This document shows positions 22,333 to 33,497 of a DNA stretch of 64,000 nt, one piece after another. The notes beneath the pieces were generated by a model, which was given only the letters and a program-made list of their open reading frames with translations, did no database searches and had not been told where the DNA came from. Location of the stretch: assembly GCF_026210795.1 (NCBI RefSeq), contig NC_089433.1, positions 1,116,001 to 1,180,000 on the forward strand, given 5' to 3'. The number at the start of each line of letters is the position of its first letter. Positions within the stretch are counted from its first letter, which is position 1. Origin of the DNA: Rhizophagus irregularis (Eukaryota; Glomeromycota; Glomeromycetes; Glomerales; Glomeraceae). The position numbers were made by a program, and so were the translations under genes.

Positions 22333-22500
22333 ATTTTTAATATGTTGTCACATTTTAAGTATATGTAGAAAATATGAACTTTATGAATTTTAATATGTAT
22401 TTTAAGTATATTGTAAGATTTAACAATGTAGAAAATATGAACTTTAAGATATGAATTTTATTATGTATTTTAAGTATATAGTAAGATTTAGCAATCAAAA
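22299..22500 (+). repeat. Tandem triplication of the F-box gene 4 3' end
   Basis: The block GTAGAAAATATGAACTTTA, which encodes VENMNF near the end of the gene, appears at about 22305, 22367 and 22429. Each copy is followed by the ATGAATTTTAATATGTATTTTAAG-like 3' flank. Only the first copy is inside the reading frame. Copies are about 62 bases apart. Confidence 0.75.
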
Positions 22501-23099
22501 AAACTTTTTTTTTAAATTAAAATATTTATAATAAGAAATTAATAAAATATAAGAATATAATTTGCTTTAAAATAATCTGAAAATTTTTTTGATGAAAATG
22601 TGTAGAAACTTAACATGAGCCAAGATATCATCCAATAATATGTCATTATAATGAGATGTCATTATAACGGCGTGTACTTGTATATTGAAATATTTTTACG
22701 TTTGGATCTTTTACCAGCTTTAACAGTAATATCATAACATTTATCATTTTCCAAAACTTCTATGTAATCTTAATTTGACCTTCAAAGAAGATCATTTGTA
22801 TATTTCTTTTATTAAATTATTAAATGCAAAAAAAGGTGCAAAAAGAACTAATATTGAACAAATTAAATGACGTCAACATATAATTACGTAAAATTTATTT
22901 GATTGGGTGGTTTATATCAGTTCGAAAAGATTAATTCCCCGTAATAAATTTATTGCCTGCGATGTTGATATTGATGAAAGTTCCTTAACGTAATTTATTA
23001 TGAAATTGGAGGTATTTTTTCCTTTGAAATTTGTTTGTTATAATTTATCATTATTGCAGAATGCACTATAGTGAACTCCTTGTTAATTATTCCTAGAGA

Positions 23100-23520
23100 T
23101 ACTTATCACGTCAACTATCCACTGCGATCATCAGGTAGGTATTCACCCTCACCCGACAGATCAGTTCCATAGCTGGCATAGCAGGATTCGTTCAAACGGG
23201 TCATCAAGCTCAGGAATCACCGAACAGATCAGCAGGTGAAGTCATCGGGTATTCTCTGCCGCGATCATCACCGACAGATCCGTTCCATAGCAGGATTTGT
23301 TCACAAGCTCTGGAATCGCAGAACAGATCAGCAGGTAAGGTCATCAGGTATTCTCTGCCACGATCATCAGTAGGTCATTGACAGATCCGTTCCATAGCAG
23401 AATTCATTCAAACGGTAACAATCTCAGGAACCGCAGAACAGAACAGCAGGTAAGGTCTCGGGGATAATCCGCCGCGATCATCAGGTTCCACCCGACAGAT
23501 CCCAAACGGGTCAGCGAGTC
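23100..23520. repeat. GC-rich tandem repeat, about 107-118 bp unit
   Basis: About three and a half imperfect copies occur of a unit containing CCGACAGATC-GTTCCATAGC, a CAGGATTCGTTCAAACGGG-type stretch and GAACAGATCAGCAGGTAAGGTC. The GTTCCATAG block recurs at 23164, 23282 and 23389. The repeat is strikingly GC-richer than its surroundings. No reading frame runs through it, and its function is unknown. Confidence 0.75.
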
Positions 23521-23640
23521 CAAATTATTTAATAAGTTTATAAACCAAATCAATTAAAGATTTTGTTAATTATATTATAAATTCATATTGAATTTAATTA
23601 GTTAAAATTTTTAATAGATGTTGTTTTACATTATTGTGTT

Positions 23641-24937
23641 ATTGTCCGAAGCGTTAGCGAAGGACTAAATTTGTTTTAACCCCGTTTTTATCCCTGTCAC
23701 AATCGACAATTTTATTTCCTTTTTTTGAATATGTATCACGATTTATGTCACACTACTTATTTGACCCCTGAAATATGCCAAATAAATAAGTTTCCGTTTT
23801 CCTAGTATAGTACAAAACGCACCTCATTTAAATATTTGTTTGTGATTCATTTAACCTTTTTAAAGCAAATTACAGGGTCATTTTTATGATATTCTTTTGC
23901 AAATTATTTTTATTTATATTTCTAAATCTATCTACCCATTCAAAGAAATCCATCAATATTCGTTTACTATTTCTTACATTATATATTATATCTTGTATAA
24001 ACTTATTGATATCATGATTTTTAAAAGTTTATTGCAATACAAATAATTTTGTTTACTGTATTTACTGTATTGGTATTTTTATATGAGATATTTAGTTTGT
24101 TAAATTGGTATTTCATTGGTTATTTATAAAACTTATTATTTTTATTTTATTTTTTTTATTTTTTTTTTAGTTTTAGAATGAATTTGTCATTAGGAAATTT
24201 TTTAGGCGTAACCATGCGACGGGTGTAGGTTTTTGTAAATTTCTCATAAAAATTTACGTGAACTTGTGTAAACCCCTATAAAAAATTTTTATCCGAATAT
24301 TTCCATTATTTCTCCGTGTCTTCCGTAAAAATTCCGTGAAAATGATACATTCACGGATATCCGTGTTAGCGAGATGAAAATTTCCATGATTTAAGGTTAT
24401 TAATTCCATGAAAATGATACATTCACTGAAAAAACATGGAAAGATAAAACACGGATCAGATTTTTTACAGGGAACTTAATTCCCATTAGGAATAACTACT
24501 AAGATACTGTAATTTGGATGGTTTTCGAAAATTTACTAAAAATAATGGTTAACCAGATAGAAACCTCTTATTTTTGGGCCATATATTTCATTTTACATTG
24601 TGCAACATGTAAATTTTATACTTGTATTACCTTTCTATCGCTATATTTAGGTTAATTTAATAATAGGAAATAAATAAAAATAAAGAATATATTCTTAAAA
24701 ATTCTTGAACGGTTTCCTTTCCTAGTTATTGTACTGTACATAATTATTGATTTTAAAAAAATATTTTAAGTCCTTCGCGTTGCATAACTCACAGATGTTA
24801 CGATTGTTACGTGACCTACGTGTCATTTATTATTTATTTGGCATATTTCAGGGGTCAAATAAGTAGTGTTACATAAATAAAAGGAAATAAAATTGTCGAT
24901 TGTGATAGGGGGTTAAACAAATTTTGCTTCGGACAAT
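23641..24937. mobile_element. 1.3-kb element with long terminal inverted repeats
   Basis: The left arm, 23641-23789, and the right arm, 24829-24937, are inverted copies. Shared blocks include ATTGTCCGAAGC, CACAATCGACAATTTTATTT and GACCCCTGAAATATGCCAAA. The left arm carries about 40 extra bases. The interior has no transposase ORF but holds a second, nested MITE (24274-24472). Probably a non-autonomous foldback element; the family is not recognised and no target duplication could be fixed. Confidence 0.7.
24274..24472. mobile_element. Short MITE, copy B, nested in the 1.3-kb element
   Basis: This 199-bp element has ends CCCTATAAAAAATTTTTATCC and, in reverse complement, CCCTGTAAAAAATCTGATCC. 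It is the same family and orientation as 19676-19857. Like copy A it contains a CACGGATATCCGTG palindrome and a TTCCATGAAAATGATACATT block, here present twice in related form. Confidence 0.75.
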
Positions 24938-24968
24938 TATTTCTAATTACATACATGACAATCGTGGC

Positions 24969-25494
24969 TAGGGATGCTCATGGCTCGAACCAAACCGGTT
25001 CGGTTCATTGGCGGTTCGGCTCGGTTCAGTTCGTGAGTGAACCGGGTGAACCATCGACTCACGGCTAAATTCTGTAATTCTGGCCGGAGTTAACTAATGT
25101 CACGTGATGTTGCACTAATTTCCATATCTTACAAAAACTGAAAATGTGTTACACGGCATTCCAAAAATGGAATGTCACGTGATTTCCAGATAATTTCGGC
25201 CAGTTTCGGTAGCTTTGGCCAAGTTTCGGAAGTTTCGGCTAAGTTTTGGTAATTTCGGCCAGTTTCGGAAGTTTCGACCAGAGTTCAGCCAACTGGTTTT
25301 AGTTTTGGAAATCCAAAATTAGCTTTGGTAAGCAATATTAAAATTTAACTATCATTAATTAGATGATCTAAAATGCTATAAAAAATCAATTGAGTCAATG
25401 GTTCACCCAGTTCACTCACGAACCAAACTGAACCGAACCGCCTATGAACCAGCTCAGGTTTGAGTCATCAGTTAGTGAACCGTGATCATCCTTA
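24969..25494. mobile_element. hAT-type MITE with 8-bp target duplication
   Basis: This 526-bp element starts TAGGGATG and ends CATCCTTA (inverted, 7 of 8). It is flanked by an exact 8-bp direct repeat ATCGTGGC at 24961-24968 and 25495-25502. Both are hallmarks of the hAT superfamily. The subterminal arms carry GAACCGAACCG / CGGTTCGGTTC blocks in inverted orientation, about 85 bases per arm. The middle has repeated TTTCGGCCAG / TTTCGGAAG motifs. There is no ORF, so it depends on a transposase elsewhere; the decayed hAT gene at 27335-29300 is at least the same superfamily. Confidence 0.9.
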
Positions 25495-26364
25495 ATCGTG
25501 GCACATAAAACATAAACTAAATACAAAATCTAATTGGTCAAAAGTAAATGGTACCTATGCTACTCTTATTATTTAAAATTTTATTAACATATCCGCCGAT
25601 CTGCGGAATTAACAAAATTCATCTAAATTAAGGAATTTGACAATAATTTAATAAAAATTAGGTAAATTAAGTTTCGCAAAAATGATCCCACTTGTGCTAC
25701 ATGATCATATGACGGATATCAAGAAATTACTTCAACAAAAAAAGTAGCATTAAAAAATTTTCTTCTTTCGTAAACTCCCTATTAAACTCCCCATCAACTC
25801 CCCCATAAACTTTTCAACCAGTTTTTACATCAAGTAAGTTGAGAATTTCTGCAAGTATATTAATTATTTTATATTAGATACAACTTGGAGCTGTTTTTTT
25901 ATTTTTATTTTATAGTTTATAGAAAAAATTTATTTAGAAAGCAAAATTATTCAAAAAAAATCTCTCAATAAATAAATAACTCTAAATATTAATAATGATG
26001 TTTTAGTGAATTTAGATTATGTATTGATTAGCTGTTTAATTAAAATCTATTTGATATTTATTATTAATTATTTTTCAGTTAATTTTTTTTCGTTAAATCA
26101 TTAAATATTCTGGATTTTGTAAAGTTTTTCTTCTTTTTTTTTTTAATAAACTAACTTTATAATATTTTTTTCCTTTTTTTCCTAGAAACTCCTTCTATTG
26201 GTTTCAGTTTTAAGAGGTAAATATTTTGGGAGAGGTCTTAAAAGTTTTTTTTATATATTTTTTGACATTTTTTCTTACGTAGGAACAGGTTTTGCGCCAT
26301 ATAACTGATGATCGGCAAATTCTACAAATCGGTGTATATGATATAGCTTAAAATACATTGGAAT

Positions 26365-26881
26365 GGGTTACGTTTAATTCACTAACAATTACTTCACTGA
26401 CAACCATTTCACTAACAAATGTTTCACCGATATATATACAAAATTAAATATAAAATTTTATAAATATATCTTTATATGGAATAGGGGATTTTTTTTGTTA
26501 GTAACACGTATTTCTTTGTTAGATTTAATAAAATACAGAAAAACTACTACTATATATTTCCTTAGGGGAATAGCACATACTTTTTACAATTGTTTTGTTG
26601 TGATGATCAAAACAAAAAAGTTTATATATATATATATTTGTTAGTAACGCGCATTACTTTTATTATTTTAATGAAATTTATAATAACATATATAAAAAAA
26701 ATAAAAAAAAATACAATAGATATAACTATATGATATCCTATTTACTAACCCGTCTAAGATGGAAATAAGTATCAATTAGATCTAAACTAAATATCCAAAA
26801 AGTTTTTATAATAAAATATCTCATATTCAATATTTATTTTTTATGTCAGTGAAATGATTGTCAGTGAAATGAACCAAACCA
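26365..26881. mobile_element. Foldback/MITE element, second copy of the 520-bp family
   Basis: This 517-bp element starts GGGTTACGTTTAATTCACT; its right end in reverse complement starts TGGTTTGGTTCATTTCACT. It is flanked by the exact 8-bp repeat ATTGGAAT at 26357-26364 and 26882-26889. The arms contain TTCACTGACAACCATTTCAC-type motifs at about 15-base spacing, matching the style of the 3612-4133 element. The interior is AT-rich with no supported gene; the minus-strand ORF at 26827-27069 starts in the flank and ends in the arm. Confidence 0.75.
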
Positions 26882-27334
26882 ATTGGAATTTGTATAAAGG
26901 TCATGTTTATAAATTTATAAAATTTGTTGAAGGAAGTTTGAGAAGTATGAAAATTTAATTTTTTAAATATTTTAAAAGTGCAAGAAGTGAAAATTTTTGC
27001 AATTAAAATTTTTCTAAGATAAATGTTACGCAAAAAAGCAAATGAGGCTGATGCACCACAAAAAATCACATGGGAGTAGAAAAGTGATGGTGATACTGGG
27101 GTAAATTTGAATTTTCAGCATCGGTAAACTGTATAACTGAAACTGACTGGTAATTACCAATTACTGATACTGATTTACTTACTCTTGATGTTTTATGTTT
27201 ATTTTATTACAAAAAACTATATTAAAAAATAAAAACTATATATATATCACCATTTAATAATAACCTATCTAAATTTTATTATAAAATCTTAATTTTTTAA
27301 TACACAAAAAAAGATTTTCATATAGACCTATACT

Positions 27335-29300
27335 ATTAATCTAAAATACCTAAACAATACCAATGCTTTAAACACATAATAGCAATTGTTTCTGGTGCTC
27401 TATCTGATGTTACTACATTGAAAATATCCTTTCTGAAAGTACATTTGTGGCTAAAATATAAATGATTAAAAATAATACTAAATGATAATAAAATAGAACA
27501 GAAAATATACCTGGGATTCCTAAATAATCCTTTGCCTTGTGTCGCTATTAAATATTAATAAAACATAATAATATTTTAATTTTAAATAAATAAATGATAG
27601 TGTTTAAAATATTTTTTACCTTCCACCAATGGTATATGATCACCTTTGATAAATATATCAAACTCATTTGATTTTTCAATATGTTGTCATTTGGAATATG
27701 AGTAATAAGATCCTCATCAGATGAATCATATTCATTGCTAATGATGTTAATTTCTATTGGTGCATATTTTCCTTGTAAATTTCAAGCACCTATCAAAATA
27801 AAAAGTATAATTAAAATAAAATAAAATTTAAAATATAAAAAAAAAAAAATTAATACTTTTTTCTTTGCTGATTTAATCCATCATTTATCCCATTTTTGAT
27901 CTTTCATGTATTAAATTTTAAGTCATGGTTCTAGAACTATTGAAAAATAAAAATATAAGTTTAAAATTAAATTCAAACTTTAATGATTTACAAACTATCG
28001 AAAATTAATAACTTACCTAAAGAAATAGTGTATATAGATGTATCAGTTTTATCATAATATTCTAACAGTTTACTAATTGCATTACTTGCTGCTTCCTATA
28101 TATAATTTAATATAAGAATTTAAAATTTGAAATCAAATATAATTTAAACTCACCTTTCCCTCTTTTGAAACATTCAGGTGAATTCCAAAAATCTTCTAAT
28201 TTACTTATATTTTTTTTAGGGTTTTTTTAAAGTAGCAAAGCAAATATGTGCTGAAACTTATCAAACAATAGCATATTGTAATATTTGATAAGTTATAAAT
28301 TATAAATAAATGTTAAATATTAAAAATACTTTCAGTTTTTTAAATTTACCTTTAACATTAGCTCAATTTCTGCAAGACATTCCCATCTGTTTCATTCAGT
28401 GTAAAAGGATGGAGATTTGTATCACTATTGCTTAATGTATTTATTAATGGCTGTAGTAATAAGTTAATTTAATTCTTATTTTATTATAATAAATAAAATT
28501 TGAATACAATAATTAATTTTACTTCTTTTAATTCTCTTGCTCTAAACAGCATTTCAAAAGTGGAATTCCAATGAGTCCTTACATTTAATATGATCATTTT
28601 ATCAGGAACAACTGCAACTTTACATTAAGCACTAAATTTTTCTCTTTTTTGTGGGGAAGCTCTTATTTACAAATAAGAGTACGTAGCTATATTTATAATT
28701 TATTTAAATATTATTAAATATTATTAATTAAGTTATCAAATAATATTAACAATTAAATAAAAAATTATTTACTTTGCATAAATACTTCCAACTACTCCAA
28801 CTTGATTATTAATATTTTGCATATTTTCATGTTGTTTCAAAAAATTCATCTTCATTTGTATTCACAGTTGCTTTAAGTGATTTAAGTGACTCTTGAGCAG
28901 CAAGGTTGCCAAATAATGAACATGTTGATTAACATTATCCAATTCTATATTTTTTTCTGCAAGTTCATGCGAAACTTCTTCAAGAAAGGTATTGTTGTTA
29001 CTGGCATTATCAGTTGTAATACCAAGTATCTATAAAAAAGTATTTATTTGATTATTCTGTTATAACTTATAATTTACTTATAAAATCATTTAAATTAATT
29101 ATTTATAAAAACTAACCTTAATTATTTATAAAAAAAACTAACCTTAGTCATAATACCAAATCTTTCTTTTAAGAAATTATTCTTTAATATTTTTTCCAAA
29201 ATGTGATCCTTCAAGTTTAACAAAATCTAACAAAATATTTTTCAATTTCCATTCATTTGAGATCTAATGGGCAGTGCTTAAATTTGAATAAAAGTAGTCC
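27335..29300 (-). pseudogene. hAT transposase pseudogene with intron-like gaps
   Basis: Reading the minus strand from about 29300 to 27335 gives hAT transposase blocks in the correct order: ISNEWKLKNILLDFVKLEGSH, LGITTDNASNNNTFLEEVSHE (the catalytic-region DNAxNN), KVAVVPDKMIILNVRTHWNST, EAASNAISKLLEYYDKTD-SIYTI, AKDYLGIP, TNVLSERIFS and the dimerisation tail SDRAPETIAIMCLKHW. Several gaps begin GT and end AG and look like real introns, for example AKDYLGIPG/GTATATTTTC to ATTTTAG/CCACAAATG (about 27447-27510). Frameshifts and stops interrupt other blocks, including the WECLAEIELMLK block near 28380. The gene is not functional as it stands. The N-terminal BED finger is not visible. Confidence 0.8.
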
Positions 29301-29922
29301 ATTTTATGTTCAAAACCTTTTTTTGAAAGTCACATATAAAAAATGTTGTTTTTTTAGTTCAAAAGTAAATTTATTTTTAATCTGAAATAAAATTTGATGT
29401 TACTTATTTTTCCTAAATTTAATTTGATTAGTCAATTTTTTATCATTTTTTTATATTTTTATTAAAAGATTTTAAATATATGGATACCTTTTGTAGTCTC
29501 TAACTCTATACTGAAAAGTTAATAATATATTATTTTGGATAATAGTATCCAATTGTAATAAGTTTAAAATACAAATTTTTATACCTGTTTAAGTTTTATA
29601 TATTAGTAATAATTTCATAATATTATAATTTAATCAATTAATATTTAGTATTTTGATTATTTTCAGAAAATAGGAATACAAAAAGACTTGATCAATAATA
29701 ATTATTCATTATTTCAAGGCAGATATTAGGTGTAATGGTATCTCTAAGGTTAAGTCAAAAATTTTTTTTAAATATTTGAAGTATGGATTTGGATATTGAA
29801 CATAAATATTCTAAGCAAATTGCAAATAAACATTGTTTCAATAATTATCATTACTTGTATTTAATACTGTAAATACTGTAAAAGTATATATAATAATAAT
29901 GATTTCGTATATACAGTTAGAA
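29301..29922. other. AT-rich spacer, nothing recognised
   Basis: Spacer between the hAT pseudogene and the 3' end of the Sel1/kinase gene. I see no reading frame, repeat family or RNA gene. Confidence 0.5.
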
Positions 29923-32246
29923 TTAATAATCTTCAATCATACAATCAAACCCTTGAGACTCTACTTGAACTAAAATTTCAGTAAGTTTGCGACTTGTAAA
30001 ATGTGCTTGTGGATGAGATTGGATAATAGAAGTGTTTACTTGTTTTTGCACTAAAGATTTATTTGCTTCTACAAATTCAAGCATATCATTTGTTAACTGA
30101 TCATCAATATTAAGTAATCTATATTTATAATTTTCATCCCTGTTTACTTCATAATATTTATTAATACATCTAATCCATTCAGATATAATATTTTCAAGCA
30201 TTATTATAGTTGGTCTATTGGAAGGATTTAAATCCCAACATTTCTTCATTAAATTTGTATAACATTTTGGAGTATTTTTCGTAATTTTAGGACGTTTCCC
30301 TTCATAAACACTCAAGATAAAGTGATGATCATGTGCTTCATAGTTAAATGGAGGGATACCTGATGTAAATTCCCACATTATCATTGAAAGGCTATAAATA
30401 TCACTTGCTGAAGAGTATGGTTTTTTTCTTAATATTTCAGGCGCCATATAAGGTAAAACTCCATAAATTTCATTAATTTTTTTATCAGAATCTTGTAAAT
30501 CACTTATAGGTTTGCTAATCCTAAATCAATAATAAATAACTCATTGTAATTATCTGACATTAAAATATTACCATCATGAAAATCACCATGAGTTAAATTT
30601 GATTCATGTATTACTTTAAGTCCTAATATAATTTTTTTCAATAATCGTAACTTATCTTGCCATTTGAATTTAACTATATCAGGTAAACATTTTCTCAAAC
30701 TACCTTTTTTTGCATAACTCATTACTATTATATAATTTAAGTTATTTGGATCTTGGGTGAATCCAAAGAACTGTATAAATTTTGAAAATGATTTTTTCTG
30801 ACAATTATAATGATATTTCCACTATGTAAATAACAAAAATTATTAAACTTTTGTACAAAGAAATAAAATATGCTACTAAATATAAATACTATACCTCATT
30901 CAGAAATTCATTATTTAAACTTGATGAATTATTAAGTGATTTAAGAATAACCTCATAATATGTTTGCCTATTCCATTGTTGTTTATCAAAATTCCAACTA
31001 AAAATAGGTCCATCTGACCAGATAGCTTTATTAATTTCACTAAATCCTCCTTTAGCATAATAATCAATACTTGATAAATTATTGTAAGGTATCCACTCTA
31101 AAATTTCATAACTATTTTTAGCATTTAGCTGTGCTTCTTGAACAAATTCATCAATAAATTTATTTTTACTAGTCCACTTGAAAAATCTTGTTGAAATTGC
31201 TTAGTATTACATTGTTGGCACCATTGGTAATCAGTATTTAGTTGCTTGCATTCATTACAAAATTCATTTTTAGAACTTGTTTTGTTACTTTCTATTGCTA
31301 TTTGGTACCAATAAAAGGCCCTTTCTAAATTCCTTTTTGTTCCTTCTCCATTTCTATAACATGCAACTAAATTAAAAATTGCATCAATATGACTTTTTTT
31401 TGCTGCTTTTTGATACCAATGAAAGGCTTTTTCTAAATTCTTTTCTGTTCCTTTTCCATTTTTATAAAAATTGGCTAAATCAAACATTGCAATAATATGA
31501 TCTTTTTCTGCTGCTTTTTGATACCAATAAAAGGCTTTTTCAAAATTCTTTTCTGTTCTTTCTCCATTTCTATAAAATATGGCTAACTTAAACATTACAT
31601 TAATTTGACCTTTTTCTGCTGCTTTTTGACACCAATGAAAAGCTTTTTCTAAATTCTTTTTTGTTCCTTTTCCATAATAATAGTGAATGACTAAATTAAA
31701 CATTGCAATAATATGCTCTTTTTCTGCTGCTTTTTGATACCAATGAAAGGCTTTTTCAAAATTCTTTTCTATTCCTTCTCCATGTTTATAACGCACAGCT
31801 AAACTATACATTGCATCAATTTGACCTTTTTCTGCTGCTTTTTGACACCAATAAAAGGCTTTTTCAAAATTCTTTTCTATTCCTTCTCCATGTTTATAAT
31901 GCACAGCTAAATTATACATTGCATTAATTTGACCTTTTTCTGCTGCTTTTTGACACCAATAAAAGGCTTTTTCTAAACTTTTTTCTGTTCCTTCTCCATT
32001 TCTATAACATGTAGATAAATATAACATTGCATTAATATGATCATTTGCTGCTGTTTTTTGATACAAATAAAAGGCCTTTTCTAAATTCTTTTCTGTTCCT
32101 TTTCCATTCTTATAACAGTTCGCTAAACTAAACATTGCTTTTTTATCACCATTTTCTGCTAATTTTTCTAAAGAATCAATACATTCTTTACACCAAAGTT
32201 CTTCAGTAAAGGGCCTATTGCAATATAAACAATTTTTGGTGTTCAT
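29923..32246 (-). pseudogene. Sel1-repeat and protein kinase fusion gene with two single-base frameshifts
   Basis: The minus-strand gene starts at ATG 32244-32246. It begins with a Cys4 ribbon (C6, C9, C19, C22), followed by eight 36-residue Sel1 repeats (residues about 38-325; consensus AMFNLAxxYxNGEGTEKNLEKAFYWYQKAAEKxxI). Next is a second ribbon (CNEC-x8-WCQQC), then a TKL-like kinase domain: glycine loop YAKGGFSEINKAIW, VAIK-type lysine in VILK, catalytic loop HGDFHDGNIL, DLG in place of DFG, MAPE, and SDIYSLSMIMWE. The C-terminal SHPQAHFTSRKL tail follows. One intron lies at 30822-30894. The frame is lost near 31180 (after QQDF, expected KWTS) and near 30508 (after DLGLA); each needs one extra base, probably an A in an A-run. 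With both restored the product would be 750 aa. It is either a young pseudogene or carries sequencing errors. Confidence 0.85.
31125..32246 (-). CDS. Sel1-repeat protein (open N-terminal part, 373 aa)
   Basis: If the first frameshift is real, the gene makes a 373-residue protein of eight Sel1 repeats between two zinc-ribbon-like motifs and a 22-residue frameshifted tail. Sel1 repeats are TPR-like alpha/alpha helical hairpins that mediate protein-protein contacts in signalling and ER quality control. In glomeromycotan genomes they are often fused to or found near kinases. At the DNA level the repeats form a clear 108-bp tandem array at about 31280-32150, which makes this part prone to repeat gain and loss. 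Repeat 6 has ERTEKN where the others have EGTEKN or KGTEKN. Confidence 0.8.
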   Translation of the reverse strand: MNTKNCLYCNRPFTEELWCKECIDSLEKLAENGDKKAMFSLANCYKNGKGTEKNLEKAFYLYQKTAANDHINAMLYLSTCYRNGEGTEKSLEKAFYWCQKAAEKGQINAMYNLAVHYKHGEGIEKNFEKAFYWCQKAAEKGQIDAMYSLAVRYKHGEGIEKNFEKAFHWYQKAAEKEHIIAMFNLVIHYYYGKGTKKNLEKAFHWCQKAAEKGQINVMFKLAIFYRNGERTEKNFEKAFYWYQKAAEKDHIIAMFDLANFYKNGKGTEKNLEKAFHWYQKAAKKSHIDAIFNLVACYRNGEGTKRNLERAFYWYQIAIESNKTSSKNEFCNECKQLNTDYQWCQQCNTKQFQQDFSSGLVKINLLMNLFKKHS

Positions 32247-33497
32247 TGTATCAGTATCTTTATCTGGTTATTTTAGAAGTTTGTTTTACTGAAAAAAAAA
32301 TTTTTTCTAGACAAAATTTTTTAAAACAAATAATATTCATGAATGAATCAAAGTAGAAAAGAATAATTGTTTCGGGCCGTATTTCCCGATGCACTCAATG
32401 AACTGATCTTCATTGAGAAATTCCAACTATGGGGTCGTCTAAAACGGGTAGTTTTGTCCAACATTACAATTTGACAACCGTGATGTAGATCAATGCATCA
32501 GAAAAGATATATCCCAAAAACGAGTTTACCACACTAAATTGTGTGAGTTGTGTATCTTATATATAAAACAAAATAAAGTTAAATAAAAATAAAATAATTT
32601 TTAAGAGAAACTTTGAAAAATATCCTCCGCGTAGCGCCAAAAAGATAGGAAAACTACGAAGTAGAAATAAGTAGATCGGGACCCAGAAATATATATATAG
32701 GGGTCAGGTGATGAAGAAAATTTTTTACTATGAGCTGACGCATTATTTCAGGGCCGGAATTATGATAATGTCAGTCGGTTACTATAATGGGAAATAAAAT
32801 TCTGACTGGAATTATCAAAAATTATCTAAAAAAAGTGATTTTTATATTTCAAAATACGCAAACTCAAACCTGACCCTTTTATATATATTTATGGGTCAAA
32901 AATCGCGTCATCAATAGATTTTTAATAAAAAAATTTTTTTCTGCAAGAGATAACTCATGATGATTATTGATTATATGATCATGTGATCATGCGCATGTGC
33001 ATAATATCAAGATGACGTTTGTACACATACCAAAACCTCCGTTTCATGAAAAAAACGTTGAAACGCGATTTGCATATTATAAATATTATCATTATACAGC
33101 GGTATGGTTTTTATTTTATTTTAACCTTTACGATAAGTGTATTAAAATTTTCTGATAATTATAACATTTTTTTTTGTGTCGTGATAATATCACGTGATAG
33201 AATATTACATAATGTGTTGTGTTTACGTAATTTTTTTTTTTGGAAAATAAAATATAAAGGTTAACGTTAGGCAGAACGAAAAAAAAAAGTTTTTATCACA
33301 TAATTATTACATCACGGGACTAGCACTAGCTAATGAGTAATCACGTAATTGGCGTAATCGGCGTAAATAACTTATTGTATAACATGATATCAAATAAATA
33401 CATCGACTTTTTGACGACTTAATACGTAGAAAAAAAAATGAACCACCAATTTGATGGACTTCTCCTACTAACAATAATTGCGGTGTACCTATAAAAT
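32247..33497. other. Spacer upstream of the Sel1/kinase gene
   Basis: This holds the MITE 32679-32898, described separately, and otherwise AT-rich sequence. The plus-strand ORF 33019-33264 is Phe/Ile-rich, reads through homopolymers and resembles no protein I know. No gene is supported. The 5' region of the Sel1/kinase gene (about 32247-32330) is A/T-rich with no clear motif. Confidence 0.5.
32679..32898. mobile_element. MITE with GGACCCAGAAATATAT ends, copy 1
   Basis: This 220-bp element has inverted ends GGACCCAGAAATATATATA and, in reverse complement, TGACCCATAAATATATATA, each followed by GGGTCAGGT. It is the same family as 62196-62428 but in the opposite orientation: the TTTGAGTTTGCGTATTTTG block of that copy is inverted here. 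This copy shows no clear target duplication, unlike the other. Confidence 0.8.

Larger units (their letters stand above)
22501..27334. other. Gene-free transposon-rich region
   Basis: No host gene is supported over 4.8 kb. The region contains the GC-rich tandem repeat 23100-23520, the inverted-repeat element 23641-24937 with a nested MITE 24274-24472, the hAT-type MITE 24969-25494, and the foldback element 26365-26881. The remaining sequence (25500-26360 and 26890-27330) is AT-rich with poly-T and TA runs and no recognised feature. Confidence 0.65.

Noticed and set aside
26827-27069. 80-aa minus-strand ORF
   Set aside because: Begins in the flank and ends inside the arm of the 517-bp foldback element; probably chance.
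33019-33264. 81-aa plus-strand ORF
   Set aside because: Low-complexity Phe/Ile-rich reading through poly-T, with no start context or similarity.
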